Part shown: positions 1 to 10,190 of the stretch, piece after piece
How positions within the stretch are numbered: the first letter of the stretch is position 1
Layout of the letters: the number at the start of each line of letters is the position of its first letter
Assembly (NCBI GenBank): GCA_000934455.1
Contig: KN888219.1
Span: 1-30,182, forward strand
Direction: 5' to 3'
DNA from: Apostichopus parvimensis
Lineage: Eukaryota > Echinodermata > Holothuroidea > Aspidochirotida > Stichopodidae
Length of the DNA: 30,182 nucleotides
Notes under the pieces: generated by a model
The model's input: the letters and a program-made list of their open reading frames with translations, nothing else
Databases searched by the model: none
Told to the model about the DNA's origin: nothing
Made by a program: the position numbers and the translations under genes

Positions 1-664
1 CACCCCCTTCCACAATACCACTCCCCCCCCCTCCTTCCCAGAAGAAAAAATTTCCCATGCCAATACAAGTCTGGGTGAATATTGCCATCATGCTTTAAAA
101 TATCATGTCTGCTAAATATCTCTTGAAATAAGCAAAACAAAAAACTGTCATTAATCACTTTTATCTGACCAAACATGGCTGGACTACTTATCTTCAACTT
201 CATCAAAACTAACAGCATGTTTGCCACAGTATTGACTCCAAAGCTAACCCTTTGTAATGGGTTTTTGCCCAAACAAAGCTATTAACACTATGTACAGGAC
301 ACACCATATATAATTCATCAGTGATGATAGAATGATTGATCTAGCCAAACAATCATATTCACATGATGATTTTAAAAAACCAGCATCTTTATGAAAATAC
401 TGATAACATAATGAGATGATTAATAACCAAGTTTCTCAATCTAGCAGGCTACCAGCTAGTGTATCGATCACAAATTCATGTTATGTATAGATGGAACAGT
501 TATTCCCAGAAATATAAACAAACAGTGTCCCCAAATTAATGAAAAGCTGTTACAATAAAATGTTATCAACAGGTGATAGCCTTGAACAAATCTGAAAAGA
601 GAATTAAAACCCTCTTCATTCACCTGGTTACACACTTATCATAATTACAAGAATTGATGTGAAG
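1..664. other. Non-coding stretch with C-rich start
   Basis: No gene is seen. The first 50 bases are a pyrimidine-rich tract with runs of five to eight C, the first of many such tracts in the window. The rest is AT-rich unique-looking sequence without long frames or recognisable repeats. Confidence 0.6.
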
Positions 665-1077
665 ATGCTTGAGCAATCTAGGAAAGTTGCTCAGCGGGTA
701 ATCGGTGCTCACTTACCTTCGTTAGAGTACTTGTACCATGAGAGGGTCTGCAATAAATTGAAAACAAATCACGCAAGACCCAACACACCCTTTGTGTGAG
801 CACTACAATTCCAACCGCTCTGGACTGCGTTAATGCCCACCACGTACACTTAGGTCCCGCTACAGATACTCATTTGTGCCTAATTCTATCCATATATTTA
901 ATTCACAAGTGAGAAGAAAAGTTTCTTATTTGTAAGACTTGCTGTATATATCTTTCTATTTACTGTATGTGTATCGCAGTCTATTGATACTTATACTATT
1001 GCTTTTCTTTTTTCGTTTACGACCTGTCTATGCCGAATTTCTGATTGTGGACAATAAATTCAAATTCAAATTCAAAA
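665..1077 (+). mobile_element. 3' end of a LINE (CR1/L2-like), 5'-truncated
   Basis: From 665 the plus strand reads as the end of a non-LTR reverse-transcriptase ORF, including RVIGAHLPSLEYLYHERV, which resembles the LPSxExLYxxR block near the C-terminus of CR1/L2-group proteins. This frame stops at 797-799. The typical last block, RYRYSFVPNSIHIFNS, follows from about 843 in another frame, so the copy carries at least one frameshift and a stop. About 100 bp of AT-rich 3' UTR leads to GGACAATAAATTC and a short (AAATTC)n tail at 1056-1077, the kind of simple-repeat tail CR1/L2-type elements end with. Only the last 400 bp or so are present, as expected for 5'-truncated LINE insertions. The family is inferred from memory of the motif; the exact clade is open. 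Confidence 0.7.
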
Positions 1078-2771
1078 TTACTCTGCAGAAAGTAGGAACG
1101 AGTGGAGAAACAATAAAGAAATTGAGACGTCCAGATTAATGACTGTGAGAGTAATGAGAGCCGAATATTACAGTAGCAACAATATTTGCAATAACTTTGT
1201 CTATCAAAGATAAGAAATGAAGACAAGGTTCCATCAAAATATCCAAAAACTATATTGGTTCCAATATATCAATTATATAAAATTTGCTCAAAGCCTTCTA
1301 CACTGAATATACCAGGGGAAGATAATATATTAATTAAATTTTAATTAACTTCAACTGTGTTGTCATGACAGTTTTGTCCATCTCAACTCACAGGCAACTC
1401 TTACAGAGAGGATTATTATATTGATAACCTTTGAGATTATTGCTCCTTTAATTGTCAGAAATCTACAAAATGTGGTACTCGGTCGACATGGACAGCAAAT
1501 CGAGCAATTCAATTAAAAGGGGGTTGCTTGAAGTTTTCTTTAAGAGCTATGAATGCTGACAGCTATGATTTAAGAAAATTTGTACCTTAATAACCTTTAA
1601 ATACAAATTAATAGAAATCAAAACAAAGAGAGATCGCTCATTCTGCCTTGACTTCCACAAAGTAACCTTCAGATCCTATCCAAACCAGATGTTGTCCTTC
1701 TGGAGGCCATTGTACAATGAGAGCGTGAAGTTCAAAGCAAACAGCGTATTGCCAAAGCAAATATTTTCATTTGATATGTTGAATTTTAAAATCAATGTTT
1801 CCTAGCAAATCGTTGTCTTGTTGAAGCAGAATGTCGGCTTGTGAATGTAGAAAAAGGAAATTATGTCCAAGGATCTTTAATTTCATGTGATTTAGTGATA
1901 GTTTTGGGTATACAGTAAAGGGCGCCAGAGTACTCAAATAATCTGGCAACTTTGATGTACCCTTTACGAACTACAAAGCATTCTACTCTTGCTTGGGTGC
2001 TAACCCATTATTGCAGCAGATTTGCTGGATCCAGTCAATTAATGATAACTGACATAAGTTCACACAAATAACAGTATGTGGTGAGGGCATATACCATGTC
2101 ACCTTGTAAGGAAGACAAAAATTTGTACTGTTATACCACGTTATAAATACATTCTTGCATGTGCTAAGTTTTGATCCAATCGTTGAAATTATATTTTCCT
2201 ACTTTTTTTGGAGGGGGGGTTAGGGGGAGGGGGTTCAAATAAATATTAAATGAGCTCAGAGTAGACCATATATGACTAACTGTGTTATAGCATGGTGGTT
2301 TGAAGTAAATAAAGCATTTATACAGTAGGTAACCATTTGTTTTTCTAGCATTTTTTGGTCAATAGACAAGACTCCTTTAACTGAGGTCACCTATGCAGTG
2401 TCTCTCTCAACACACTGGCCATAGACATGGAGTTGCACTGTTTGACACACTCGTTCCCTAGTGACATCACAATGACCATCTTATTGAACACAGCTGGTCG
2501 TTCCTTGTCCAATACAATTTCTGAGAAGAAACTAAAGCCTTATTGCTAGGACTTTAATACTTGTATAGAAAGGAAGTCCACACCAAAAGACATGGCTCCC
2601 CCAAATATTTTCCACAGTACTGATTTTCACATGGGCATGGTACAGTACTTTCAGCACCAGGAACCTTTGCTCTCACTCCTGCCACCCCTCCCCCCCCCCC
2701 TCACCCTACTAGGGAATATTGGCCTACTGAAAATTAGCTTTGCTTATCAGGCCCTCAACTCTTTTCTAAGA
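1078..2771. other. Non-coding stretch with an AT palindrome and G/C tracts
   Basis: No gene is seen. It holds an AT-rich palindrome at 1331-1349 (TTAATTAAATTTTAATTAA), a G-rich tract at 2209-2231 with four or more G runs (potential G-quadruplex on the plus strand), and a C-rich tract at 2676-2703 with a run of ten C. The short frames present are not supported by any motif. Confidence 0.5.
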
Positions 2772-3070
2772 CAGGGCAAATTTCTAAGGATTTTTCTGGT
2801 TGTCCCTGGGACAAACAGGCCATACCTTTTGTTTGTCCATTACATTTGGTTGTCCGAAAAAATGTAGCAGACTAACAATACCCTATTTGTGCATACGGTA
2901 CTGTATGGGGAGATAGGTACTGTAGGTTTTGTGAATATTGGTGATTCCAACTCATCATTTCAGCTATTTGGGGGTATTTTCCTTGCAATGATGTACACAA
3001 CTAGCTGTCGGACAGAACAGAAATTTGGTCATCTCGGAAAATAGGACAAACAAATTATAAATTTGCCCTG
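2772..3070. mobile_element. Possible hAT-like MITE, about 300 bp
   Basis: The stretch begins CAGGGCAAATTT and ends AAATTTGCCCTG, a perfect 12-bp inverted repeat whose CAGGG terminus is typical of hAT-type transposons. Inside, both arms carry related TTTGTTTGTCC segments in opposite orientation (left near 2827, right near 3045 as complement), so the inverted similarity extends beyond the ends. The flanks TTCTAAGA and TAAGGAAG do not form a clean 8-bp target duplication, so insertion is not proven. No frame in it looks like a transposase; if real it is non-autonomous and old. Confidence 0.5.
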
Positions 3071-5733
3071 TAAGGAAGAGGGGAGCTGCATGTTCCCAAT
3101 ATAAACTACACAAATTCAGCTTTGCAACGAGAAGAAATATATGTAAACAATACTAGCTTAGCAGGCTTGATCCATTCAACTAAATTGAACCAAGCTTGAT
3201 ACGGACATCGTACGATGAAAGGTACTCACCCCTAAACTGAAAATTCTCTTCTCTTTCGTATTTCAAACATTCCTTTCTGGAATAATAAGAAGACGAAGAC
3301 AAAACAGAGAAGATATTATTCAATATTTTCCAGTTACAGGAACAAACTTGAATATGATATTGTTGTATGGAATTATGTAAATCCTCCATGCAGTAAAATA
3401 AAGACAATGGTGTTGCTAATCCAACACAAAGTTTGAAGTCTACTACTTGTCCTCTGTAGATATCAAATCTATGACAATCTTTTATTTACTCCTTATCTAA
3501 AATGACACTTAACAAGCAATTCAGAGCCCATACAAGTTACTTTGAACAAGCGAGAGAAAGCCCATGAGGAAACACAATACTTAGCATTATCTGACTTTAA
3601 ACAATGCCTATTGCAATGTACTCCAATCCAATAGTGCCCAATTAAAGACCTGATTAAATTGGTAATTTCCTGTTGTACATATAGAATTCTATCACACGTT
3701 CCAAACAAGTCAAACATGTTGCAAACCAACATCCAAACAAACATATATCGCCGATGACGACCGATTCTACTCAGTGAAGGATAACCGACGAGGAGGATCA
3801 TGAACAATCGGGCAGTACCTATTGGCAAGAAATACTTGATCTAATTCTTCAGATCCTGTGTACGTTTGTTCCGGTTATCGTAGTTAGAATTCTGGATGGG
3901 ATAGAAGGGAAGGTACCAGCTGAGTTCCTCCAACTGAGGAAGAATAATGCAAAGGAGGAACAACATGCTTATAATTTTCCTGCCTTTACAAAGTACTTCC
4001 CTTGGCAGCAAAAATTATTGCTTTGTTTCCTTCATGGGAATATATCTAGGATATTTGAACGCTGACAAATAAATTAAGTCTTGGCAAAACGAACCATTTC
4101 ATTGCATTGAACAAGAAACAATTGTAATGCTTTAGTTTGGGTATTTAAAAAAGAAGAAAAAAACAAACACAAAAAAACAAAACTACCACAGTGCTGAGAG
4201 GGAATGGGTGCACGGTAGGGGCTAGGGGATTTTATACATGAAAAAAATCCATTTAATGATGAGATCATGTTTTCAGGGAGGGAGGGAAGGGGGGGGGGAG
4301 CTGTTTCAAAGCCCCAAGCAATCACATTAAAAGCAGTATGCTTTCACCTGTGCTATTATACTTTTATAAGTTATCAGTAATGCGTTCCACATGATGCAGA
4401 CCTCAATGGGATAATGATGATCCAACAAGCTAGGGTGTTCTTCACACTTACCCATATGATTAATTATAACTGGTTCATTATGATTAATTAGGTAACACCT
4501 CTTTCTACCTCATAACAATGACTCTGTCAGACGCGCAGCATCCACAGTCAATCGTTTAGCAAAATCAATTATTTCATGGAATATTAAACAAAAGCATGAT
4601 AGTGACTACTGATATATATTAGATGAACTCACTCAACAACTCAATACTATACTTTCCATTGATGATTGACACACCATACATTCACGAACACAAGGACTGA
4701 TAAAGTTAAGGTTTACAACTTCTCTGCTTACTATAGTTCCTACTGCCTCCGAGGCTTCTATTCTCCGTTTCTACCATTTACAGCCATCCCTCAGCCCGTC
4801 ACAATCCTCTCACGACTTCCCCAGACACAATCCCCTTCTTAAGGGGGGTATATATGGATATAAAATCCCTCCCCCCCCCTCCAAATAAAGAAGTCACTTG
4901 GATCACATCATGGTAGAGAGTAGATCTTCCTATAGACAAATTCACGTTAATAGTCATTACAGTAGTAGTCATTAGTACTAATGCCAACAGAAAGGAAATA
5001 TATTGCAATTTGATCATGCACGCGGATTAAATTGCCTTATAGATGTGAAATAGGAATGCAAGAATATATTTTGTTTAATAGCACCTCAACTGGAGCTGAA
5101 CTAATTTTACTGTGATGTCACTGAGCTCATAACAGTAGTACTGTTTTCCACTCATCCATATCAAACGAGGACTATAAGCTACCAGCTGCGATGTAGGCGT
5201 CTCTCTCTGAATGTAATTTCAATATCTAACGACCTGAAATGAGTTCATCACCTAGCAACCTGATAACTTCACAAGCAAGTAAACAACTTTAACTGCCATG
5301 ATTGAAAAATAACGGTCGAAAGAAAGAGATATAGGGTATGACTAATCACTGGTTATTATATGGTGGTGGAAGAATAAAGCCGGGATCCTCACATCTTATT
5401 ATATCATGCAAAATTTGACATTTACCAGGGAGGGAATCTTTCCATCAATCATATTAGTGGAACTCATTTCAATCCACAAAAAAATATACAGTGTTGTACA
5501 AGAGAGGTACTTATCTGATGCAACTGAGTGTTCAAAGGCAACTTAAACTCCCAGCACTCCATTTTGATCCACTCATCAGCAACAGCAAAAGGTTTTAGGT
5601 ATATATATCCCAATATGCTCTCGAAAATATTCACATTTAGCATCTATTATACCAAGACATATTTACCTGAAAGGCACTAGCTGTAAATCTACAATTTACA
5701 GTACATGGAGACACATTTCAGACTAAAATATAC
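3071..5733. other. Non-coding stretch; G/C tracts and one unassigned frame
   Basis: A minus-strand frame of 111 codons lies at 3493-3828 but shows no family motif I recognise and no supporting context. Homopurine tract 4276-4300 (GGGAGGGAGGGAAGG plus a long G run) has quadruplex potential. A C-rich tract lies at 4869-4882. ATGATTAATTA occurs twice at about 4456 and 4480. Otherwise nothing recognisable. Confidence 0.5.
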
Positions 5734-5817
5734 CTGCGGCATAAACAAACCTAATTTTATGACTCGGCCAGGATGCTCTGACATGACCTGTCTTGTCTCT
5801 GCAAATGCCGCGTGTGC
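5734..5817 (-). other. Candidate 84-bp exon, unidentified
   Basis: On the minus strand 28 codons are open with no stop, starting AHAAFAETRQ and ending KLGLFMPQ. The block is preceded by ...ACTCACGTCAG (acceptor-like, with a possible branch site GGACTAAAC) and followed by GTATAT (donor-like). It is exactly a multiple of three, phase 0 on both sides, and richer in GC than its surroundings. The same frame stays open beyond both splice-like sites, so openness alone is weak evidence. I recognise no family. Short GCGGCAT/ATGCCGC inverted ends could instead mark a small repeat. Inference only. Confidence 0.22.
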
Positions 5818-7129
5818 CTGACGTGAGTTTAGTCCAAAATAGCAAGGGCATCTTACTTTAATGAGAGCATGAAGTGTGCTGATGGCCTAATCAATCACAT
5901 AGTCATCACAAAGAGACTGTCGGAAAGGAAGAATGCACACGCCTGCCGGACTGCAACTAAACTTTTGACAAATTGCTATTCAATTCGCTTCCACTCGTTA
6001 TATAAATACGCAAGTAAGACTTCAGAGCGTAACTGTTGTAAGTCACAGGCTCTCATTCCAATCACTAAAATACCTGCTATAGGTACGTGTCCAAATATGC
6101 TTTTCTCTGGATTTATTTTTGGAATGTACAAGGTTTAACGGTTGTAGGAAATAAATAATTCCTAGCTGCTATCACTTCATACCAAAATGAAAACATGTCT
6201 AATGAAAACATGTCCTAAATCGCTAAAACAATTGTCAGAATGCATGGCAAGCATGAGTTCATCTTGAAACCGTTCTCTTTCGCATACAGAACTGGCATAT
6301 GTTAATATATAGTGTTGTGACAAACCTTGCAAACTTTGAATATTTCTGACGTACAGGTCTGTAAGTTTGTCATGAAATTATGCAAATTTATTCTGAGCTG
6401 TTTCATGTTGAGTGGTATCTTTTGAAAGATTAAATTTTTCATGTACTACATGTATGTTTTTAAAAGAGAGAGAGTCCACTATAAAGGCCTACCCATGGTC
6501 ATGTCACATTGACAACTGGTACATACAGTATAGTACATTAAAGCTTACAACTTTCTACACCAAAGGACAAAGTCCCCGAAACTTACCGTACTGGTTTGTA
6601 AATTTACGAACGACGATACTTACCCGTCTTCATTCTACCAGTGCACTGACCTACTTTAGCTGAGAACTTTCTACACAAAGGATAAAAGGACCGACAACAT
6701 ACGGTCATAACATAGTCTAAACATTCAACATTGAAAGACAAATGATATTGGTTAGCAATATGCCCCTAATTCCAAGAAAGAATTCTCAAGTACCAGTACC
6801 TGCATGAAAGAATATTCTGTCTTCTTCACAATACTTTGGAAGGTTACCATAGCGACTGTAAACTGTATAGTTAATGCTTTTTCCAAATTATAGGTAGATT
6901 GTTCCCCCGATGGAAAACCCATTAACCCCAACCTATATTCAGCTAGGGCTATAGCCATGCATCCAATCACCCAGATCTATAAAAATTTACTGGGAGGGCA
7001 GAGCAATTAGGCAGTACGTCCCCCAGAACTTTTTCATATATGTTATCCATCTCATATATTTGTATCCATCTCTTTGTGTTCACCATGCTCATTAACCTGT
7101 CTGTATTCTGTGCATGTTTTGTCCCTTTT
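5818..7129. other. Non-coding stretch, nothing recognised
   Basis: No gene or repeat family is recognised. A related 25-base motif around AACTTTCTACAC occurs at about 6549 and 6666 in direct orientation, which may be a minor local duplication. Several short frames lack motif support. Confidence 0.5.
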
Positions 7130-7260
7130 GTTAAGTACTGTTACTTGTCATTTAGCTTTTGAAGAAGATCCTGCTAGGATCGAAATGTCAGGCCAACTTA
7201 CTTTTACACATTCTCCTACACAGGCTCTCTAGTGGATAAGCAGTTTGCTAAGTTTTATTT
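7130..7260 (+). mobile_element. Possible Penelope-like element end with hammerhead-like motif
   Basis: The segment around 7159-7190 reads TTGAAGAAGATCCTGCTAGG and then ATCGAAATGTC. A GATCC/GGATC stem with a five-base loop is placed between a (C)TGAnGA-like and a GAAA block, the order of the conserved core of hammerhead ribozymes found in the terminal repeats of Penelope-like retroelements. The first core base is T rather than C and an extra A sits before the stem, so a working ribozyme is doubtful. The downstream CAGGCTCTCTAGTGGATAAG fits my memory of such ends. No reverse transcriptase or GIY-YIG frame is present, so at most this is a terminal fragment. Confidence 0.35.
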
Positions 7261-8612
7261 TATTTTAATATTTGTATAGGTTACAGAGGTGGGAAAGTGC
7301 ATTTTATAGTTTTACTTGGAGACATGTCAGAGAAGAACAAAGTAACTCGCGCTTACTTTCGCAACTTCTGCTGCCATATTCCATACACGCACAGCACTGT
7401 TTGATACATTTCCTTGGCAAATTGTCAAGTGCTAATTTGCCAAGTCGTTTCTATCAGGTAATTTTAATTCATATTTATACATCAGTCTTGTCGTTTGCTT
7501 TTAACATACCCACATATCAAATATAAGAATATAAGAACTCTAAACCTCCGTCATTACATGATGCTTGTCTTTCATGAGTCTGTCTCAGTAATTATAAGTT
7601 CGTTATGATTCCTTTGTAATCGTTCAGATCTAAGACCATCTGACTCATCGCTCTCTGATATTGTCTGGTCTTTACCCTTGTCAACAAAGGCAAACATTCA
7701 AACACAAACTCACACAGTGGATAACACAAGTTTGAAAGCAAAACACTTTGGTAGTTTATACTTGATTCAGACTCGGTATTCTTATTTTCCCTCCAAAAAG
7801 GAAGCAAGCTACTCCTTAAGATAACATGGAAACGGGTTGTCTCAGTTTCTCTAATGAGTAGGCAATCAGGACAGGTATGGTGCGCATTGAATATGGCAGG
7901 GGTCTAAATAGTGGGCGCTCATTAGCCTAAAGGTTCAGTGATCAATCTCAGCTTAAGTCACTATAGATCTGTTATTGGATAAGATCAGGTAATGGTCCCT
8001 GCTCATGGTCCACATGAATTCCAATCACATGGGTGGGTGGGGGAGTACTGCATATTTATTCAAAGAACATAAACTATACATGTTGCAAGGAATCTTTATC
8101 ATTTATGCTGCTAAACTCAACACGGAAATTGTATACATGTATATATTATATTTAGATATTTATATTACGATGGCTGAACAACACTGTACCATAAGCCTGA
8201 CACTTATGGTAAATTTTAAGTCGGAATTAAACAAGAAAATACCTTCAATATTAGCTTCCCTTTTACTTCTATCTAATGCACAGGTCTGATATGGTAGACT
8301 ATATAATTGACGGCTGCACACAAACCAGAAATACACAAGATTTGCTTTCATGACACATCACTAAAGATTTATGTCATTTGGTGTACCACCATTTGCATCC
8401 GCTGTTTTTTTTACAAAGTTATGATATTTGTTCTGTTCGTAACTGCTCGCTTCAAAAATATATACCCCTTCCAACTTGGAAAACTACACCACAAACAAGC
8501 ATAAAAACACACATATATGACACATCTTCGAGAATCCAATTTACGAGACTACTTATGCATCTATTGCCTGGTTGCGACATATATCAGTGGTGAGAATCAC
8601 TTGTTATTCCAG
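7261..8612. other. Non-coding stretch, nothing firm
   Basis: No recognised gene or repeat. A plus-strand frame without ATG runs from 8521 to 8712 and includes FENPIYE (matching the FxNPxY endocytic motif pattern) at 8527-8547, but a stop lies directly before it at 8518-8520 and no acceptor AG or start codon is available upstream, so the motif is probably chance. Confidence 0.5.
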
Positions 8613-8712
8613 GCAGACTAATTGGATGGAGAAGGCAGCCCTGGATGAGGAAGTTAAGACAATTTGTTTGCTCAAGCGCCGGCATCTACGTCAACAGAGA
8701 AACCCTCAATGA
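8613..8712 (+). other. Candidate terminal exon, unidentified
   Basis: An acceptor-like TCACTTGTTATTCCAG ends at 8612. After it, 32 codons are open to a TGA at 8710-8712, beginning QTNWMEKAALDEEVK and ending RRHLRQQRNPQ. The composition (mixed acidic and basic, few low-complexity runs) and GC content near one half are unlike the AT-rich surroundings. I recognise no family and no partner exon in the window. It could equally be chance or the remnant of a mobile element. Confidence 0.2.
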
Positions 8713-9315
8713 AGGAGGATGGGTGGCGGTTTAGTATAAAATATGATTGCAGCTATGCCCATTGACAAACAAGTGGTCCCACTGTGAATTATAACAAAGT
8801 TTCCGTTAACGGGTCTGTAATAACAATACTTGTCGTAACGATACAGTACATAATGGTTAATTGCTGTTCATTTATTCATCTGCTTTGGATGAATACATCA
8901 TAATGATACAACAGTTTCCAAAGATTGTGGTAGTGACATTTATGCCACTGCAGGCAATGAACTTTTCTACATGTGAGCTACACTTTAATAGTGCTATTCT
9001 TGGGTAGGAGACGGAAGAGTGAGAAAGGGGCAGATGCAAGGATGAGAGAGGAGCGGGGTATTGGAACTCTGAATACATTCAAACTGTGGGGGAGGGGGAG
9101 GGGGAGGGGGAGGGTGGAGGGACCAAGATATGAGCACTTTGAGAATGTAGTTGTATTTAGAGATAATTACTGCATATAAAGACGTATCAGTAGAGCCAGA
9201 GAATATTAGCCCTACATCTCTGTGGCATACATGTTTTATTACTTACACACACCTGTCCCACATGAAATAAGACAAAGAAATAAATGTACTGTCCAAGTAA
9301 CATCACTTACATGTA
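8713..9315. other. Non-coding stretch with a G5A repeat
   Basis: No gene. The tract at 9088-9120 is a run of GGGGGA units, ending GGGTGGAGG, a strong G-quadruplex candidate on the plus strand. The rest is AT-rich without recognisable features. Confidence 0.6.
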
Positions 9316-10190
9316 CATAGGCGTACGAGGCGGGGGGGCAGGGGGGCACACTGCCCCCCCAAATTTCCAGAGGACAAGAAATTCGGGCAAAAGTCATGAA
9401 TAATTCGGGCAGCCTAAGAGGAGAAAAAAATATATATATAAATATGTAGTAGCTTGCCCGAATCTTTTTCATATTTTTGCCCGAAAATTCCGTGGAGAGC
9501 GTTCTGTGTTAGTTGTTTTGTAACATTAATATTAATATAGGCCTAATGATTTTCTTTATTTAGCATCATGATGCCCGAATATTTCCGTGTAACACCACCG
9601 TAAGCGCAGCTCATCTGGGCTACCACGCTTTTTGCACTATCGCCCAAAATTATTAACAGGGAACGCCGCTCACAATCGTGGTGACAAGCATGCATGGAGA
9701 TCAGCAGTCTCTGAAGTGAAAAAACCGCAGTAAATTTTTTTTTCTAACTAGTCAACTGTATACCTGGACATCCCAAACATGAGTGTAGGCCCCTATATAA
9801 GAAACATTTTCTTTTTCATGGATGATGCGACATTTTTCCGCCTACGTGTCGTTTAGGGGTAGCTGAGTACTGTGTTAAAATAATAAATACCGTAACTAAA
9901 TAGGAGTTAAAAAATATACTGTCCTAGTTTTCCCCGTCAAAGTGATGTTACTATTTTTCTTCTTCTAATTTACCAAAATTTTGGGGAAGTGTAAATTTCT
10001 AAACATGAGATTATAAAATAAAGAATGTTTAAATGCAACTTGCAAGGCCTCTGAGAGGCATATTTTGCCAAAAAATTCTTGTACGCCACGCGCCAACCGA
10101 TGGTGGCGCTCCGCTTAGATAGTGTCACGGGAAATTTCGGGCACAAAAGTTTCTGCCCCCCCCAAACCGAAATGGTCCCGTACGCCTATG
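9316..10190. mobile_element. 875-bp non-autonomous DNA transposon
   Basis: The ends are CATAGGCGTACG (9316-9327) and its exact complement CGTACGCCTATG (10179-10190); the match extends to TACATAGGCGTACG if the flanking TA is counted. TA next to both ends would fit a TA target duplication, but because TA is palindromic this is ambiguous. Subterminal similarity continues: a G-run then GCAG/CTGCC near each end, with a mirrored CAAATTTCC...AATTCGGGCA block on the left and AAATTTCGGGCACAAAAG on the right. TTCGGGCA or its complement recurs at least six times (about 9382, 9404, 9453, 9475, 9572, 10135), possibly transposase-binding subterminal sites. No transposase frame is present. The superfamily is not assigned. 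Confidence 0.75.
9332..9360. repeat. Perfect G/C hairpin at transposon left end
   Basis: GGGGGGGCAG (9332-9341) and CTGCCCCCCC (9351-9360) are exact complements with a nine-base loop, giving a very stable stem just inside the left end of the 9316-10190 element. The right end has only one half (CTGCCCCCCCC at 10153-10163), so the ends are not symmetrical. Confidence 0.85.

Noticed and set aside
712-742. Minus-strand 31-bp micro-exon with excellent acceptor (TTTATTGCAG) and donor (AAGGTAAGTG)
   Set aside because: The same bases on the plus strand encode the conserved LPSLEYLY block of the LINE end, which explains the sequence better; the splice signals are probably antisense coincidence.
3493-3828. 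111-codon minus-strand frame
   Set aside because: No motif, no homology I recognise, and no neighbouring exon or promoter; length is within chance for this window.
8521-8550. FxNPxY-type endocytic motif (FENPIYE)
   Set aside because: A stop codon lies immediately upstream and there is no acceptor or ATG that could bring it into a transcript.
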